In this document: piece after piece, positions 34,855 through 43,513 of the stretch | How positions within the stretch are numbered: the stretch's first letter is position 1 | Layout: each line of letters begins with the position of its first letter | Source of the DNA: BM520 sp964594665 | Lineage (GTDB): Bacteria; Bacteroidota; Bacteroidia; Bacteroidales; BM520 | Assembly (NCBI GenBank): GCA_964594665.1 | Contig: CAZQNY010000002.1 | Coordinates: 56,428 to 120,427 of the forward strand | Direction: 5' to 3' | Length of the DNA: 64,000 nucleotides | The notes under the pieces: model-generated | What the model was told of the DNA's origin: nothing | The model's database searches: none | Seen by the model: only the letters and a program-made list of their open reading frames with translations | Made by a program: the position numbers and the translations under genes

Positions 34855-35466
34855 ATGAAAATCATCTGCATCGGAAGAAATTACAGCGCTCATAATCAGG
34901 AAATGAATAACCCTGAAAATGGCGTTCCCGTATTCTTCCTAAAACCCGACACAGCACTTCTATTGCGAAATCGCCCCTTTTATTACCCCGATTACAGCAA
35001 TAACATCCATTATGAAGCTGAACTGGTAATTCGTATCGACCGCAACGGAAAACATATCAGAAGAGCGTTCGCCAAAGGTTACTATTCCGAAATTGGCTTG
35101 GGCATTGATCTGACGGCCAGAGACCTGCAGCAAAAATGCAAATCAGACGGAGCCCCATGGGAAATCGCAAAAGGGTTTGACTACTCTGCACCCCTGAGCA
35201 GGTTCATCCCGCTTTCAGACCTTGAAAACCCGGAAAATATTCGATTTTCACTAACAAAAAACGGAACAGTTGTCCAGCAAGGTTTCTCCTCAGATATGAT
35301 TTTTTCTGTTGATCAGATCATCGAACATATTTCCAAATATATAACGCTCAAAATGGGTGATGTTATTTTCACCGGTACGCCTTCCGGTGTTGGGCCCATT
35401 GCTATAGGTGATAAATTTGAAGGTTTTATTGAAAACAGAAAAATGCTCTCTTTACTAATAAAATAA
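34855..35466 (+). CDS. Fumarylacetoacetate hydrolase family protein
   Basis: 203 aa, the short YcgM/FAHD1-like form. Metal-binding and active-site pattern: IICIGRNYSAHNQEM, VFFLKPDTALL, IHYEAELVIRI (Glu ligands), GIDLTARDLQ, WEIAKGFDYSAP and GDVIFTGTPSGVGPI. FAHD1-type enzymes act as acylpyruvase or oxaloacetate decarboxylase; the substrate here is not determined. It sits between the exonuclease and DUF721 genes with very short spacers, suggesting one operon. Confidence 0.9.
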   Translation: MKIICIGRNYSAHNQEMNNPENGVPVFFLKPDTALLLRNRPFYYPDYSNNIHYEAELVIRIDRNGKHIRRAFAKGYYSEIGLGIDLTARDLQQKCKSDGAPWEIAKGFDYSAPLSRFIPLSDLENPENIRFSLTKNGTVVQQGFSSDMIFSVDQIIEHISKYITLKMGDVIFTGTPSGVGPIAIGDKFEGFIENRKMLSLLIK

Positions 35467-35471
35467 CAGCC

Positions 35472-35762
35472 GTGAATCACAATAACACCTACAACATGAG
35501 AGAGGCTATCAATATGCTTCTCAAAACTTATCGTATTGATAAAAAAATTGACCAGTCACAGGTGATTGCTGCATATACAAATGTTGTTGGCCCTCTAATA
35601 CAAAAACACACCACCTCAGTGTATATGAAAAATAATACGCTCCATATCTCAGTGGATAATGCAGCACTAAAAAATGAACTCGGATATGCACGTGAAAGAC
35701 TTATTCAGGCACTTAACAAAGCGGTTGGAAAAGAGGTGGTGCAAAACCTAATTATCCATTAA
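35472..35762 (+). CDS. DUF721 (DciA-like) protein
   Basis: 96 aa from GTG 35472; NHNNTYNMREAINMLLKTYRIDKKIDQ matches the N-terminal layout of Bacteroidota DUF721 proteins, so GTG is preferred over ATG 35496. The core VVGPLIQKHTTSVYMKNNTLHISVDNAALKNELGYARERLIQALN is typical. DciA in other bacteria loads the replicative helicase. Its 3' end overlaps the end of recF on the opposite strand by 11 bp, and DUF721/recF adjacency is common in bacteria. Confidence 0.88.
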   Translation: MNHNNTYNMREAINMLLKTYRIDKKIDQSQVIAAYTNVVGPLIQKHTTSVYMKNNTLHISVDNAALKNELGYARERLIQALNKAVGKEVVQNLIIH

Positions 35763-36870
35763 GACCATTACGCTTCAACTTTGCTTGCGAAACAACATAA
35801 TGTGTATAGGTCGTCTTACTTTCTGAAACAAGCCGTTCGATGCGTTCACTCTGGGTATCAGTAATAAAAACCTGACCAAACATATTATCGCCAACAAGTT
35901 TTACAATAGCCCCCACCCTGTTATCATCCAGTTTATCAAATATATCATCAAGAAGCAAAATAGGCTTATATCCTTTTTTCATCCGTGTATATTCAAACTG
36001 CGCTAACTTTAAAGCAATATAAAAAGACTTTTGCTGTCCCTGAGAGCCATATTTTTTTACAGGATAGCTATCGAGAATAAACTGATAATCATCTTTATGG
36101 ATCCCTGAAGTCGTATACTTGACAGCTCTGTCACGCATTAATGATTGTTGAAATAGTATTGGCAGTGAATTTTCAGCAAGTTGTGACTGGTAGTGGACTG
36201 CAACATTTTCTTTGGCACCGGAAACAATCGTATAGAACTTTTGAAGCAGTGGAATAAATTCCCCGGCAAACTGATTTCGTCGTTCAAAAATCGTCAATCC
36301 ATACCCCGATAACTGATCATTCCATATCTCAAGTGAATCAGCATTGAATGAACCTGTTTCAGCAAAGCGTTTCAACAAGGTATTACGTTGATAAAGAGCC
36401 CTGTTATACTGGATAAGCTGATCAAGATAAACAGCATCAAACTGAGAAATAACGCTATCAAAATACTTTCTTCTCACCTCACTCCCATTGTTAATCAAAT
36501 CCTGGTCGTAGGGCGAAATCATCACCAGAGGAAACTTGCCAATATGGTCGGCAAGACGCTGATATTCCTTCTTATTCATGGAAAATTGCTTTTTCCCTCC
36601 TCGCTTCAGTGTACAGCTAATCTTATCCGGAAGGTTTTCATCTTTCAAAAAAGTTCCGTGAATGGCAAAAAAATCCTTCTCATGATTGATATTCTGTTGG
36701 TCACTCGCGTTGAAATAGCTTTTGCAATATGACAAATAATATACAGCATCCAGGATGTTTGTCTTTCCTGCTCCATTGGAACCTGTAAAACAGTTCAACT
36801 TAGGACAGCAATCAATATCAGCATCCTGATAATTTTTAAAATTAACAACCTGTAGCTGCTTAAGATACAT
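35752..36870 (-). CDS. recF: DNA replication and repair protein RecF
   Basis: 372 aa SMC-like ATPase that, with RecO and RecR, loads RecA at gapped DNA. Walker A is GSNGAGKTNILDAVYYLS (from ~30); the signature KKYGSQGQQKSFYIALKLAQF and Walker B PILLLDDIFDKLD lie in the last third. It is the second gene of an ispH-recF unit with a 3-bp spacer. It converges on and overlaps the DUF721 gene. Confidence 0.96.
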   Translation of the reverse strand: MYLKQLQVVNFKNYQDADIDCCPKLNCFTGSNGAGKTNILDAVYYLSYCKSYFNASDQQNINHEKDFFAIHGTFLKDENLPDKISCTLKRGGKKQFSMNKKEYQRLADHIGKFPLVMISPYDQDLINNGSEVRRKYFDSVISQFDAVYLDQLIQYNRALYQRNTLLKRFAETGSFNADSLEIWNDQLSGYGLTIFERRNQFAGEFIPLLQKFYTIVSGAKENVAVHYQSQLAENSLPILFQQSLMRDRAVKYTTSGIHKDDYQFILDSYPVKKYGSQGQQKSFYIALKLAQFEYTRMKKGYKPILLLDDIFDKLDDNRVGAIVKLVGDNMFGQVFITDTQSERIERLVSESKTTYTHYVVSQAKLKRNGLNG

Positions 36871-36873
36871 ATT

Positions 36874-37752
36874 CTAATTCTCCATGGTTTTAATTGATTT
36901 GGCAATATCCTCCATCAACCACATTGGTGTTGAAGTAGCGCCGCATATTCCAACACTTTCAGCATTTATAAACCAGGATTTCTGCAACTCCGATTTATCA
37001 GAAATAAATTTTGTATTGGGGTTTCTGCTATGGCATTTTTCAAAAAGAAAGTGGCCATTAGAGCTTTTCTTTCCACTGACAAAAATAACAATATCAAACC
37101 TGGCAGCAAACTCCAATAAAGCCGGAACCCTGTTTGCCATCTGCCGGCATATGGAGTCCGTAACAGTAAACAAAGAATCAGTATCACCGCCGGCCAGCCT
37201 GATCCTCTGCAAAATCTCTTCACGGATATCATTGAACTCATCAACACCTTTTGTGGTTTGAACAAACAGGCTCACCGGTCGCGAAAAATCGATTTTCTCA
37301 ATATCCGCTTTTGACGATATGACAATACCATTGGCAGCTGTTTGTCCATAAAGGCCTGTAACCTCCGGATGGTTTTGTTTTCCAAAAATCACAACCTGAC
37401 CATTATCCTCATTCATTTTAAGTGATGAGTTATGGATCTTTGTTTGAAGTTTCAACACTACCGGGCAGGTAGCATCAATCACACGAAGATTATTTTTGAG
37501 GGCCTTTTGATATGTTTCCGGAGGTTCACCATGAGCACGAAAAAGTACTTTCTTGCCAGCAAGATTATCCAGGTCATCATGTGTTATAATCGTCATACCC
37601 ATTTTTCTCAGGCGGTCAACTTCCAACTGGTTATGGACAATATCGCCTAAACAATAGAGTTCGGGATCTTCGGCAAGTTCTCTTTCAGCAACATCAATGG
37701 CATGAACCACGCCAAAACAAAACCCGGAGCCTTTATCAATTTCAATTATCAT
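36874..37752 (-). CDS. ispH: 4-hydroxy-3-methylbut-2-enyl diphosphate reductase
   Basis: 292 aa iron-sulfur enzyme, the last step of the MEP pathway, making IPP and DMAPP. The three cluster cysteines lie in GSGFCFGVVHA (Cys12), VIDATCPVVLKLQ and ESVGICGATSTPMWL. The substrate contacts VLFRAHGEPPE and DSICRQMANRVPAL are also visible. Some Bacteroidota IspH proteins are fused to other domains; this one is single-domain. A TATCTTTG box at 37773-37780 precedes it; recF follows 3 bp later. Confidence 0.96.
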   Translation of the reverse strand: MIIEIDKGSGFCFGVVHAIDVAERELAEDPELYCLGDIVHNQLEVDRLRKMGMTIITHDDLDNLAGKKVLFRAHGEPPETYQKALKNNLRVIDATCPVVLKLQTKIHNSSLKMNEDNGQVVIFGKQNHPEVTGLYGQTAANGIVISSKADIEKIDFSRPVSLFVQTTKGVDEFNDIREEILQRIRLAGGDTDSLFTVTDSICRQMANRVPALLEFAARFDIVIFVSGKKSSNGHFLFEKCHSRNPNTKFISDKSELQKSWFINAESVGICGATSTPMWLMEDIAKSIKTMEN

Positions 37753-37807
37753 TCTACAACATTATTTCCGGGCAAAGATAAGGAAAGTAAATAAGCTATA
37801 GTGATGA

Positions 37808-38374
37808 TTAGTTCATCTCCGGATCAAAAGGCAGTGTTGACCAAATGGCATAATTACGTCCCATGGCTTTCATTGCTGCTGGCCACATTTCTTCCGGCGA
37901 GGGAGATAAGATATTAACAATGGAAGAGTTGTACACAATCCACGAATCTCTATCCAGTTCTTCCTGAAGCTGACCCGGAGCCCAGCCGGAATAGCCAAGA
38001 AAAAAACGTATCTGGTCCGGTTTCACCAGGCCATGGTTTATCAAATCCCTGACAAAACCAGATTCGCCACCCCAAAATAAGCCATGGCCGACAGGTATTG
38101 TCCCCGGAATTTCAGATCCAAGAGTATGAAGAAAAAAAATTGTATCGGTTTCCACAGGGCCACCAAAAAAAAGATCCATATCAAAATCTTTAAATCCTTT
38201 TACAGCGGTACTCAAGGGAATGTCGGTTTGATTATTAATAATAACGCCCATCGACCCTTCTTCGCTATGGTCTGCCAACAAAACAATTGATTTGCGAAAT
38301 TCACCCCCTTCAAGTGAAGGATCAGCAATCAGCAGTCGCCCTGCCGCAGGTTGATATTTTTGATTCTGCCCCAT
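37808..38374 (-). CDS. yqgE: YqgE/AlgH family protein
   Basis: 188 aa, normal for the family. Motifs: GRLLIADPSLEGGEFRKSIVLLADHSEEGSMGVIINNQT, LFFGGPVETDTIFFLHT, and FLGYSGWAPGQLQEELDRDSWIV. A widespread protein of unclear role (AlgH affects alginate regulation in Pseudomonas). It lies divergent to murL and upstream of ispH on the minus strand, with 55 bp between. Confidence 0.93.
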   Translation of the reverse strand: MGQNQKYQPAAGRLLIADPSLEGGEFRKSIVLLADHSEEGSMGVIINNQTDIPLSTAVKGFKDFDMDLFFGGPVETDTIFFLHTLGSEIPGTIPVGHGLFWGGESGFVRDLINHGLVKPDQIRFFLGYSGWAPGQLQEELDRDSWIVYNSSIVNILSPSPEEMWPAAMKAMGRNYAIWSTLPFDPEMN

Positions 38375-38445
38375 CTCAATGATTTATTCCTTAGACTACA
38401 TTTGTTCTATTTGGTTTCAATATTAAGCCAATTAGTCTAAAATTG

Positions 38446-38453
38446 TATCTTTG
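38446..38453 (+). promoter_or_regulatory. -7 box of murL
   Basis: TATCTTTG, an exact TAnnTTTG match, 34 nt before ATG 38488. It overlaps an upstream in-frame TTG (38443), which it rules out as the start. Confidence 0.55.
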
Positions 38454-38487
38454 GTACCCAATATTTTATAGGCTGTATCACAAATTT

Positions 38488-39855
38488 ATGAATAATCATT
38501 CAAAATACATTCAACTCAGAAATAAATATGATGTCTTCACTTATCAAAAATTTGATATTGAGGAACATACTGACTATTTAAAAGTCAACTACTTCTTTAA
38601 TATTGACAGGAAACATTTCTTTTCCCCGTCGATAACTTTCCACCTTAAAAACAAACACCAGCCAGCTACTCATGCCCGATTGCTGGAAAACATGTTTTTT
38701 CATGCGGGATTGGTGGAAATGATAAGCTACTGGAAAATTTGTTGTCCGAAAACTATCAATATTGAAGCAGGGAGTTTGAACAAGCAACAAATACAATGGT
38801 GGAAAAAATTGATGTACAATGGTCTTGGTGAATTCTTTTTTCTCAATAGAATCGATACAAATCCCAACGACTTTGTTTCCATCAGTTCCATTGATGGCAT
38901 CTGTGAAACACCAGTCCCGTTTTCCGGAAACAACGACTACCTGATTCCAATAGGAGGAGGAAAAGACTCTGCTGTTACGTTGGAATTATTGAAGGCATAT
39001 AATCCATTGCCATTGATAATAAATCCCGGGAAAGCACAAACAGGCACAATCAGAGCCTCCAACATACATGACAATAACTTCTTTCACATTACCAGAACCC
39101 TTGACAGACATATGCTGGAGATGAATAACACCGGCGACTACCTCAATGGACACACCCCATTTAGCGCTCTCCTTGCCTTTGTCACTCTCCCGGCAGCTGT
39201 ATTATCAAAACGGAAAAACATTGCACTATCCAATGAGTCAAGTGCCAATGAAAGTACTGTTGCAGGGTCGCATATCAACCATCAGTACAGTAAAAGCCTG
39301 GAATTTGAAAACGATTTCCGCAAGTATGTAAAACAATATATTACTCCTGACATACGCTATTTCAGTTTCCTCAGGCCTTTATCGGAATTGCAGATCGCAT
39401 CGGTATTTTCAACATTAAAACATCACCACCCTGTATTTCGCAGCTGCAATGTAGGAAGTAAAGAAAACCTTTGGTGCGGAAAATGCCCAAAATGTATGTT
39501 TACTTTTATAATGCTTTCCGCTTTTCTCCCTGAAAAAAGTCTAATTGATATTTTTGGAAAGAATATGTTTGATGATATTGATATGATCAAAATTACCAGG
39601 GAACTTGCAGGCTTCACCACAGCCAAACCCTTTGAATGTGTGGGCACTACCAGTGAGGTACAGGCTGCTTTAAAACATATAATCCTTAACCGTGAAAAAG
39701 AAATTATGCCTGTTGTTTTAAAAGAAATCGCGGCGATACTACCACAAAAATTACCAACAGTATCAGAATCCTTAAAAATATTTGATCCCGGGAATAATTT
39801 AACTACCACAGAATTCGCTATACTACAAAAAGCACTTAATGTCAGCAATAATTAA
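38488..39855 (+). CDS. murL: UDP-MurNAc-L-Ala-L-Glu epimerase (MurL family)
   Basis: 455 aa. MurL, described in Xanthomonas, inverts the terminal L-Glu of UDP-MurNAc-L-Ala-L-Glu to D-Glu in an ATP-dependent step, so that no free D-Glu is needed. The protein shows a PP-loop-like IPIGGGKDSAVTLELL (156-161), NGHTPFSALLAFV, SNESSANEST, INHQYSKSLEFE (263-274), FLRPLSELQIA and a C-terminal cysteine set (C320, C330, C333, C336 in WCGKCPKCMF). These fit the MurL pattern as I know it. Its 3' end overlaps the following Mur ligase by 17 bp, exactly the partner expected. Free-standing N-type ATP pyrophosphatase is the fallback identity. Confidence 0.82.
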   Translation: MNNHSKYIQLRNKYDVFTYQKFDIEEHTDYLKVNYFFNIDRKHFFSPSITFHLKNKHQPATHARLLENMFFHAGLVEMISYWKICCPKTINIEAGSLNKQQIQWWKKLMYNGLGEFFFLNRIDTNPNDFVSISSIDGICETPVPFSGNNDYLIPIGGGKDSAVTLELLKAYNPLPLIINPGKAQTGTIRASNIHDNNFFHITRTLDRHMLEMNNTGDYLNGHTPFSALLAFVTLPAAVLSKRKNIALSNESSANESTVAGSHINHQYSKSLEFENDFRKYVKQYITPDIRYFSFLRPLSELQIASVFSTLKHHHPVFRSCNVGSKENLWCGKCPKCMFTFIMLSAFLPEKSLIDIFGKNMFDDIDMIKITRELAGFTTAKPFECVGTTSEVQAALKHIILNREKEIMPVVLKEIAAILPQKLPTVSESLKIFDPGNNLTTTEFAILQKALNVSNN

Positions 39856-41194
39856 TATTCTCAAGAAAAAGGAAGCCATATTAATTCTGGGTTTCGGTCG
39901 TGAAGGCCAAAGTACATACAACTTTATCAGAGGTGTATTTCCGTGCAAAACCATTTTTATCGGTGATGAAAACGAGCATCTTAACATTAAAGATGAAGTA
40001 AAGGCTGACATCCATACCAAATGGATTTTAGGAAATACATGTTATAATAATCTTGATTACTACGACATGATCATCAAATCACCGGGAATACCAATGAGGA
40101 AGGTTAATGTTGCCAACGCTGAAAATGTCACTTCACAAACAGATCTGTTTCTTCAGGAATTCCACAAGCAAACCATTGGCATATCGGGCACAAAAGGTAA
40201 AAGCACCACTACATCATTAATCTGGCATATGTTGAATCAATCAGGAGAAAAGACTTTGCTGGCAGGAAATATTGGTATTCCGGCATTTGATTTAATCGAC
40301 AAAATGGATAATACTACCATGGTGGTAATGGAGTTATCAGCTCATCAGGGTGAAATATTACAAACGGCACCTGGAACCATGGTATTATTAAATATTTATC
40401 AGGAGCATCTGGATCATTTTGGGGATTTTTCAAACTATAGAAATGCAAAGCTTAATTTCTGTATGCGTCAGAATGCGGGGGATACCTTTATATATTACGA
40501 GGATGATCCGCTTCTTTCATCATGCTACCGATCCGTTCCCGGTGTAAAATACATAAGTATCAGCAATAAAAATCAGAATGCTTCCTATGTTATCTCGGAT
40601 ATTATCATACGTGGAGAATCGTATAGTTTTCCACAGGATCATAATCCGTTGAAGGGCAAACACAACCTCATCAATATAGCAGCAGCGATCGCAACAGCCC
40701 AGAATATGGGTCTGTCGCACAACCAGATCAATAATTCGATACAGAGCTTCCGCCCCTTGGAACACCGGCTGGAATACGTTGGCAAATACAAAGAAACGGT
40801 ATTTTACAACGACTCCATATCCACTGTTCCCGAAGCCACAATCGCAGCTGTGGATGCCCTTAAGAATGTCAGGTATTTAATACTTGGCGGTTTTGACCGC
40901 GGCATTGACTACCGTGGCCTTGTTCGTTACTTAAAAGAAAAAACCATTGCAGATTTGTTACTCACGGGAGAAGCGGGAAAGCGCATTGCCATTCTCACAC
41001 AAAGTGAAGGAATTCCATCCTCCAGAGTACATAACATGAATTCTATTACAGAATGTGTTCGCTGGGTGGCATCACATTCAATCCGGCCGGGCATTTGCTT
41101 GTTATCTCCGGCAGCATCAAGCTATGATGCCTATAATAATTTCGAAGAGAGAGGAAAAGACTTCAAAACATCAATCAACAATTTGCATAAGTAG
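39839..41194 (+). CDS. murD2: Mur ligase, probable UDP-MurNAc-L-Ala--L-Glu ligase (MurD2)
   Basis: 451 aa MurD-type ligase: N-terminal UDP-binding ILILGFGREGQSTYNFI, ATP loop GTKGKST (117-123), NIYQEHLDHFGDFSNYRNAK with carbamylated-lysine candidate Lys204, HNLIN (275-279), and LGGFDRGIDY near the C terminus. The D-Glu-contacting DSKATN motif of classical MurD is replaced by NDSISTVPEAT (324-334). Together with the 17-bp overlap with murL this points to the L-Glu-adding variant. It would make the L,L product that MurL epimerises. The substrate switch is inferred; the ligase identity is firm. Confidence 0.85.
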   Translation: MSAIINILKKKEAILILGFGREGQSTYNFIRGVFPCKTIFIGDENEHLNIKDEVKADIHTKWILGNTCYNNLDYYDMIIKSPGIPMRKVNVANAENVTSQTDLFLQEFHKQTIGISGTKGKSTTTSLIWHMLNQSGEKTLLAGNIGIPAFDLIDKMDNTTMVVMELSAHQGEILQTAPGTMVLLNIYQEHLDHFGDFSNYRNAKLNFCMRQNAGDTFIYYEDDPLLSSCYRSVPGVKYISISNKNQNASYVISDIIIRGESYSFPQDHNPLKGKHNLINIAAAIATAQNMGLSHNQINNSIQSFRPLEHRLEYVGKYKETVFYNDSISTVPEATIAAVDALKNVRYLILGGFDRGIDYRGLVRYLKEKTIADLLLTGEAGKRIAILTQSEGIPSSRVHNMNSITECVRWVASHSIRPGICLLSPAASSYDAYNNFEERGKDFKTSINNLHK

Positions 41195-41198
41195 AGGC

Positions 41199-41225
41199 AA
41201 AAAAAAACCACTTCAGCAGAAGTGG
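41199..41225 (-). terminator. Terminator of bTHX gene
   Basis: CCACTTC, loop AGCA and GAAGTGG (41208-41225), followed on the minus strand by nine T. It lies 44 bp after the bTHX stop codon and just past the murD2 stop codon. Confidence 0.85.
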
Positions 41226-41269
41226 CAGCGCATCATTAAAATAATGCCGGTGTCGTTATACAGAAACTA

Positions 41270-41398
41270 CTATTCAGCCTCTTTAACAGTACGCTGATCT
41301 CTGTTTTGTTCTGCATTTCTCTCTTTACGAGGACGTGATTTTCCAAAAGTACCATTCACGATCTTTCCTCTTTTTGTTCTTTTATCACCTTTTCCCAT
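41270..41398 (-). CDS. 30S ribosomal protein bTHX
   Basis: A 42-aa basic protein, MGKGDKRTKRGKIVNGTFGK followed by SRPRKERNAEQN and a short tail. It matches the THX/bTHX family (Thermus Thx), which binds in the head of the 30S subunit; MGKGDKxTKRGKI is the family signature. It has its own terminator and lies between the convergent murD2 gene and trmH. It is too short for routine gene callers. Confidence 0.92.
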   Translation of the reverse strand: MGKGDKRTKRGKIVNGTFGKSRPRKERNAEQNRDQRTVKEAE

Positions 41399-41466
41399 GA
41401 TCAATAATTTAATTTTTTTGCAAAAGTACTATAATTTTTATGAAAAAACAGCAATCCAGTGTAAAA

Positions 41467-42141
41467 TCAGGCGTTGTTCTCATAAAAACGTTGTTCAAGC
41501 ATTTGATGTTTTTTTATACTACTCCTGGCCCAATCAAGCAAAACCGCTGTTTTTTCCTCTTCACTAAGATGCCATTGAATATCAGAGTCATGTAATCTTC
41601 GTGTAAGTTCAAACATAATCAGTGCAGCACTTACACTGATATTAAAGCTTTCAGTGAAACCAAACATAGGGATATTAACAACAGTATCAGCCATTGCAAA
41701 AGCCTCATCAGTAAGACCCTGGAGTTCAGTCCCCATCATTACCGCCATTTTTTGATCAATTGGCAGATCATGGATTGTATAATCATAATTATGTGGCGAG
41801 GTAGCCACCAGTTTATAACCTTGCTTTTTTAAGGAGGCAAGACAATCAGGAGTATTAAAGTCTTTTTGATTGTATTTTTTCAGTGAAAGCCATTTAGAAG
41901 CACCCAAGGCAATATTAGGATTAACTTCATAGGTATTATAGTTTTCAATGATATGAACATCCTGAATCCCGAAGCAATCGCATGAGCGCAATACGGCACT
42001 TGCATTATGGGGTTGAAAAACATTTTCCACAACCAAAGCAATATGCCTTGTTCTAAAGCTGATAATCTCCTGAAAACGCATTTTACGATGTTCGGAGATG
42101 TGGTTCATCAAATAGTTAAGTAAATGTGTATCCTTTTTCAT
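41467..42141 (-). CDS. trmH: tRNA/rRNA 2'-O-ribose methyltransferase, TrmH type
   Basis: A 224-aa SpoU/SPOUT methyltransferase from ATG 42141. Motif 1 is ENVFQPHNASAVLRSCDCFGI, motif 2 AVMMGTELQGLTDEA, motif 3 VNIPMFGFTESFNISVSAAL. This fits TrmH, which methylates G18 in tRNA. An in-frame ATG at 42180 would place the start inside the HU terminator stem, so 42141 is chosen. It lies downstream of an HU gene on the same strand but beyond a strong terminator. Confidence 0.92.
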   Translation of the reverse strand: MKKDTHLLNYLMNHISEHRKMRFQEIISFRTRHIALVVENVFQPHNASAVLRSCDCFGIQDVHIIENYNTYEVNPNIALGASKWLSLKKYNQKDFNTPDCLASLKKQGYKLVATSPHNYDYTIHDLPIDQKMAVMMGTELQGLTDEAFAMADTVVNIPMFGFTESFNISVSAALIMFELTRRLHDSDIQWHLSEEEKTAVLLDWARSSIKKHQMLEQRFYENNA

Positions 42142-42150
42142 ACGGCGGCT

Positions 42151-42177
42151 AAAAAAAGCCCCGGTAATACCGGGGCT
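42151..42177 (-). terminator. Terminator of HU gene (hup-1)
   Basis: AGCCCCGG, loop TATTA and CCGGGGCT form a perfect GC-rich 8-bp stem (42157-42177), followed on the minus strand by a run of T (42151-42156). Confidence 0.93.
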
Positions 42178-42201
42178 CACAATGCTTTTTACTGAAAATC
42201 C

Positions 42202-42462
42202 TTATTTAAGCTCTGCACCGGGACGGAACTTAACAACCTTTTTAGCAGGGATTGTAATAGTTTTACCCGTTTGAGGATTTCTTCCGGTTCTTTCAGCACG
42301 TTCTGATACGCTCCATGAACCGAAACCTACTAATGCTACACGATCGTCATTTTTTAACGCACCCGTAACATTTTTAACAAATGCATCAAGGGCTTTGCCG
42401 GCATCGGCTTTTGTGAGGTTAGCATCTTTGGCAATGGCATCGATTAGTTCAGCTTTGTTCAT
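42202..42462 (-). CDS. hup: HU family DNA-binding protein (copy 1)
   Basis: 86 aa, standard HU length, from ATG 42462 (MNKAELIDAIAKDANLTKAD). The beta-arm motif GRNPQTGKTITIPAKKVVKFRPGAELK is intact. HU dimers bend and compact DNA. A promoter (TTG, 19 nt, TATATTTA at 42501-42530) and a strong terminator make it monocistronic. An in-frame upstream ATG would add 38 unusual residues and lies above the promoter. Confidence 0.96.
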   Translation of the reverse strand: MNKAELIDAIAKDANLTKADAGKALDAFVKNVTGALKNDDRVALVGFGSWSVSERAERTGRNPQTGKTITIPAKKVVKFRPGAELK

Positions 42463-42500
42463 AATTTTAAGATTTTGGTTGATAAACAGCTTAATTTTTG

Positions 42501-42530
42501 TAAATATAGTCCAAAATTCCCAAATTTCAA
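42501..42530 (-). promoter_or_regulatory. Promoter of hup-1
   Basis: TTG (42528-42530), 19-nt spacer, TATATTTA (42501-42508), one mismatch from TAnnTTTG. The leader would be about 35 nt. Confidence 0.6.
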
Positions 42531-42699
42531 GGGCTACAGCCGTTTTTTTAGAAAAAATGTTAATAAAAACAGCCATTTGTTAATAATAATCCATTTTCAG
42601 CACCAGGATACGTGTAAATGACCATCAATAAAGGGCTGTAGTGTTTTGCGCACGGGCAAAAAAACATAGTTCTATAGGTGGAATTATTATTCAGTATCG

Positions 42700-42729
42700 T
42701 TTGGTTTCTCGAAAAAACGATTATTTTTG
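42700..42729 (+). promoter_or_regulatory. Promoter of TPR protein gene
   Basis: TTTG (42700-42703), 18-nt spacer, TATTTTTG (42722-42729), 18 nt before ATG 42748. The rest of the 285-bp region between the HU start and this gene shows nothing else I can name. Confidence 0.7.
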
Positions 42730-42747
42730 CAAAAATTTTAGAGAATT

Positions 42748-43434
42748 ATGGCAAAGAAGCAAGATCACACAGAGGACAATCTGATGGCCGTTGAGGATGC
42801 CCTGAGTAAGTCGGAACAGTTTATTGAAAAAAATCAACGGATCATCACCATTATCATCGGTGCTATAGTTGTAGTTATCCTCGCTTATCTGGGGTACCAG
42901 CGTTACTTCCTTGTACCTAAGAATAACGAAGCACAGGAGCAGATGTTTATGGCTGAAAAGTACTTCGAAAAGGATTCTTTCGACCTTGCCCTCTATGGTG
43001 ATGGCGGAAATTACCTCGGGTTCCTGGACATCATCGATGAGTATGGCATTACAAAATCTGCAAACCTGGCGCATTATTATGCCGGTGTCTGCTTTCTTCA
43101 TCGTGGAGAATATGACAATGCCATTGACTACCTTAAAAAATTCAATAGCAAAGACATGATGGTTTCTGCTATGGCTCAATCAGCTATGGGAGATGCATAT
43201 ATGGAAAACGGGGATGCAAAAAAAGCGCTTTCTCATTACAAAAAAGCAGCAGAAATGCATGCGAATGAATTCAGCACGCCATACTACCTCTTTAAAGCCG
43301 GCATGGCTTGTGAAGAAGTTCAACAATATGGTGAAGCAGTAAAAATGTACGAAAGTGTAAAAACTGATTACCCCAAAAGTTCACTTGCAAGAGAAATGGA
43401 TAAATACATTGCCAGAGCCAAAGGCCGGATGTAA
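42748..43434 (+). CDS. TPR-containing membrane-anchored protein (YfgM-like)
   Basis: 228 aa: a charged cytoplasmic N terminus, one hydrophobic segment at ~32-52 (IITIIIGAIVVVILAYLGYQ), then TPR repeats (ANLAHYYAGVCFLHRGEYDNAIDYLKKF, AQSAMGDAYMENGDAKKALSHYKKAA, EVQQYGEAVKMYESVKTDYP). The layout matches YfgM/YtfP-like ancillary proteins of the Sec translocon or BAM-related TPR proteins. The exact role is unknown. It is followed by a terminator and then fmt. Confidence 0.88.
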   Translation: MAKKQDHTEDNLMAVEDALSKSEQFIEKNQRIITIIIGAIVVVILAYLGYQRYFLVPKNNEAQEQMFMAEKYFEKDSFDLALYGDGGNYLGFLDIIDEYGITKSANLAHYYAGVCFLHRGEYDNAIDYLKKFNSKDMMVSAMAQSAMGDAYMENGDAKKALSHYKKAAEMHANEFSTPYYLFKAGMACEEVQQYGEAVKMYESVKTDYPKSSLAREMDKYIARAKGRM

Positions 43435-43460
43435 TCCCATTAAGATATTTTCAATAAAAA

Positions 43461-43487
43461 AAACCGTTCCATTGAACGGTTTTTTTG
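43461..43487 (+). terminator. Terminator between TPR gene and fmt
   Basis: AACCGTTC, loop CATT, GAACGGTT (43462-43481), then a T run. A run of A on the other side makes it potentially bidirectional. Confidence 0.88.
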
Positions 43488-43513
43488 TTTTTATTACCTT
43501 CACAAAAAAAAAT

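Noticed and set aside
43385..43513. Longer N terminus for fmt
   Set aside because: The extension runs through the end of the previous gene and a strong terminator; the conserved start is MANIVFMGTPEF at 43514.
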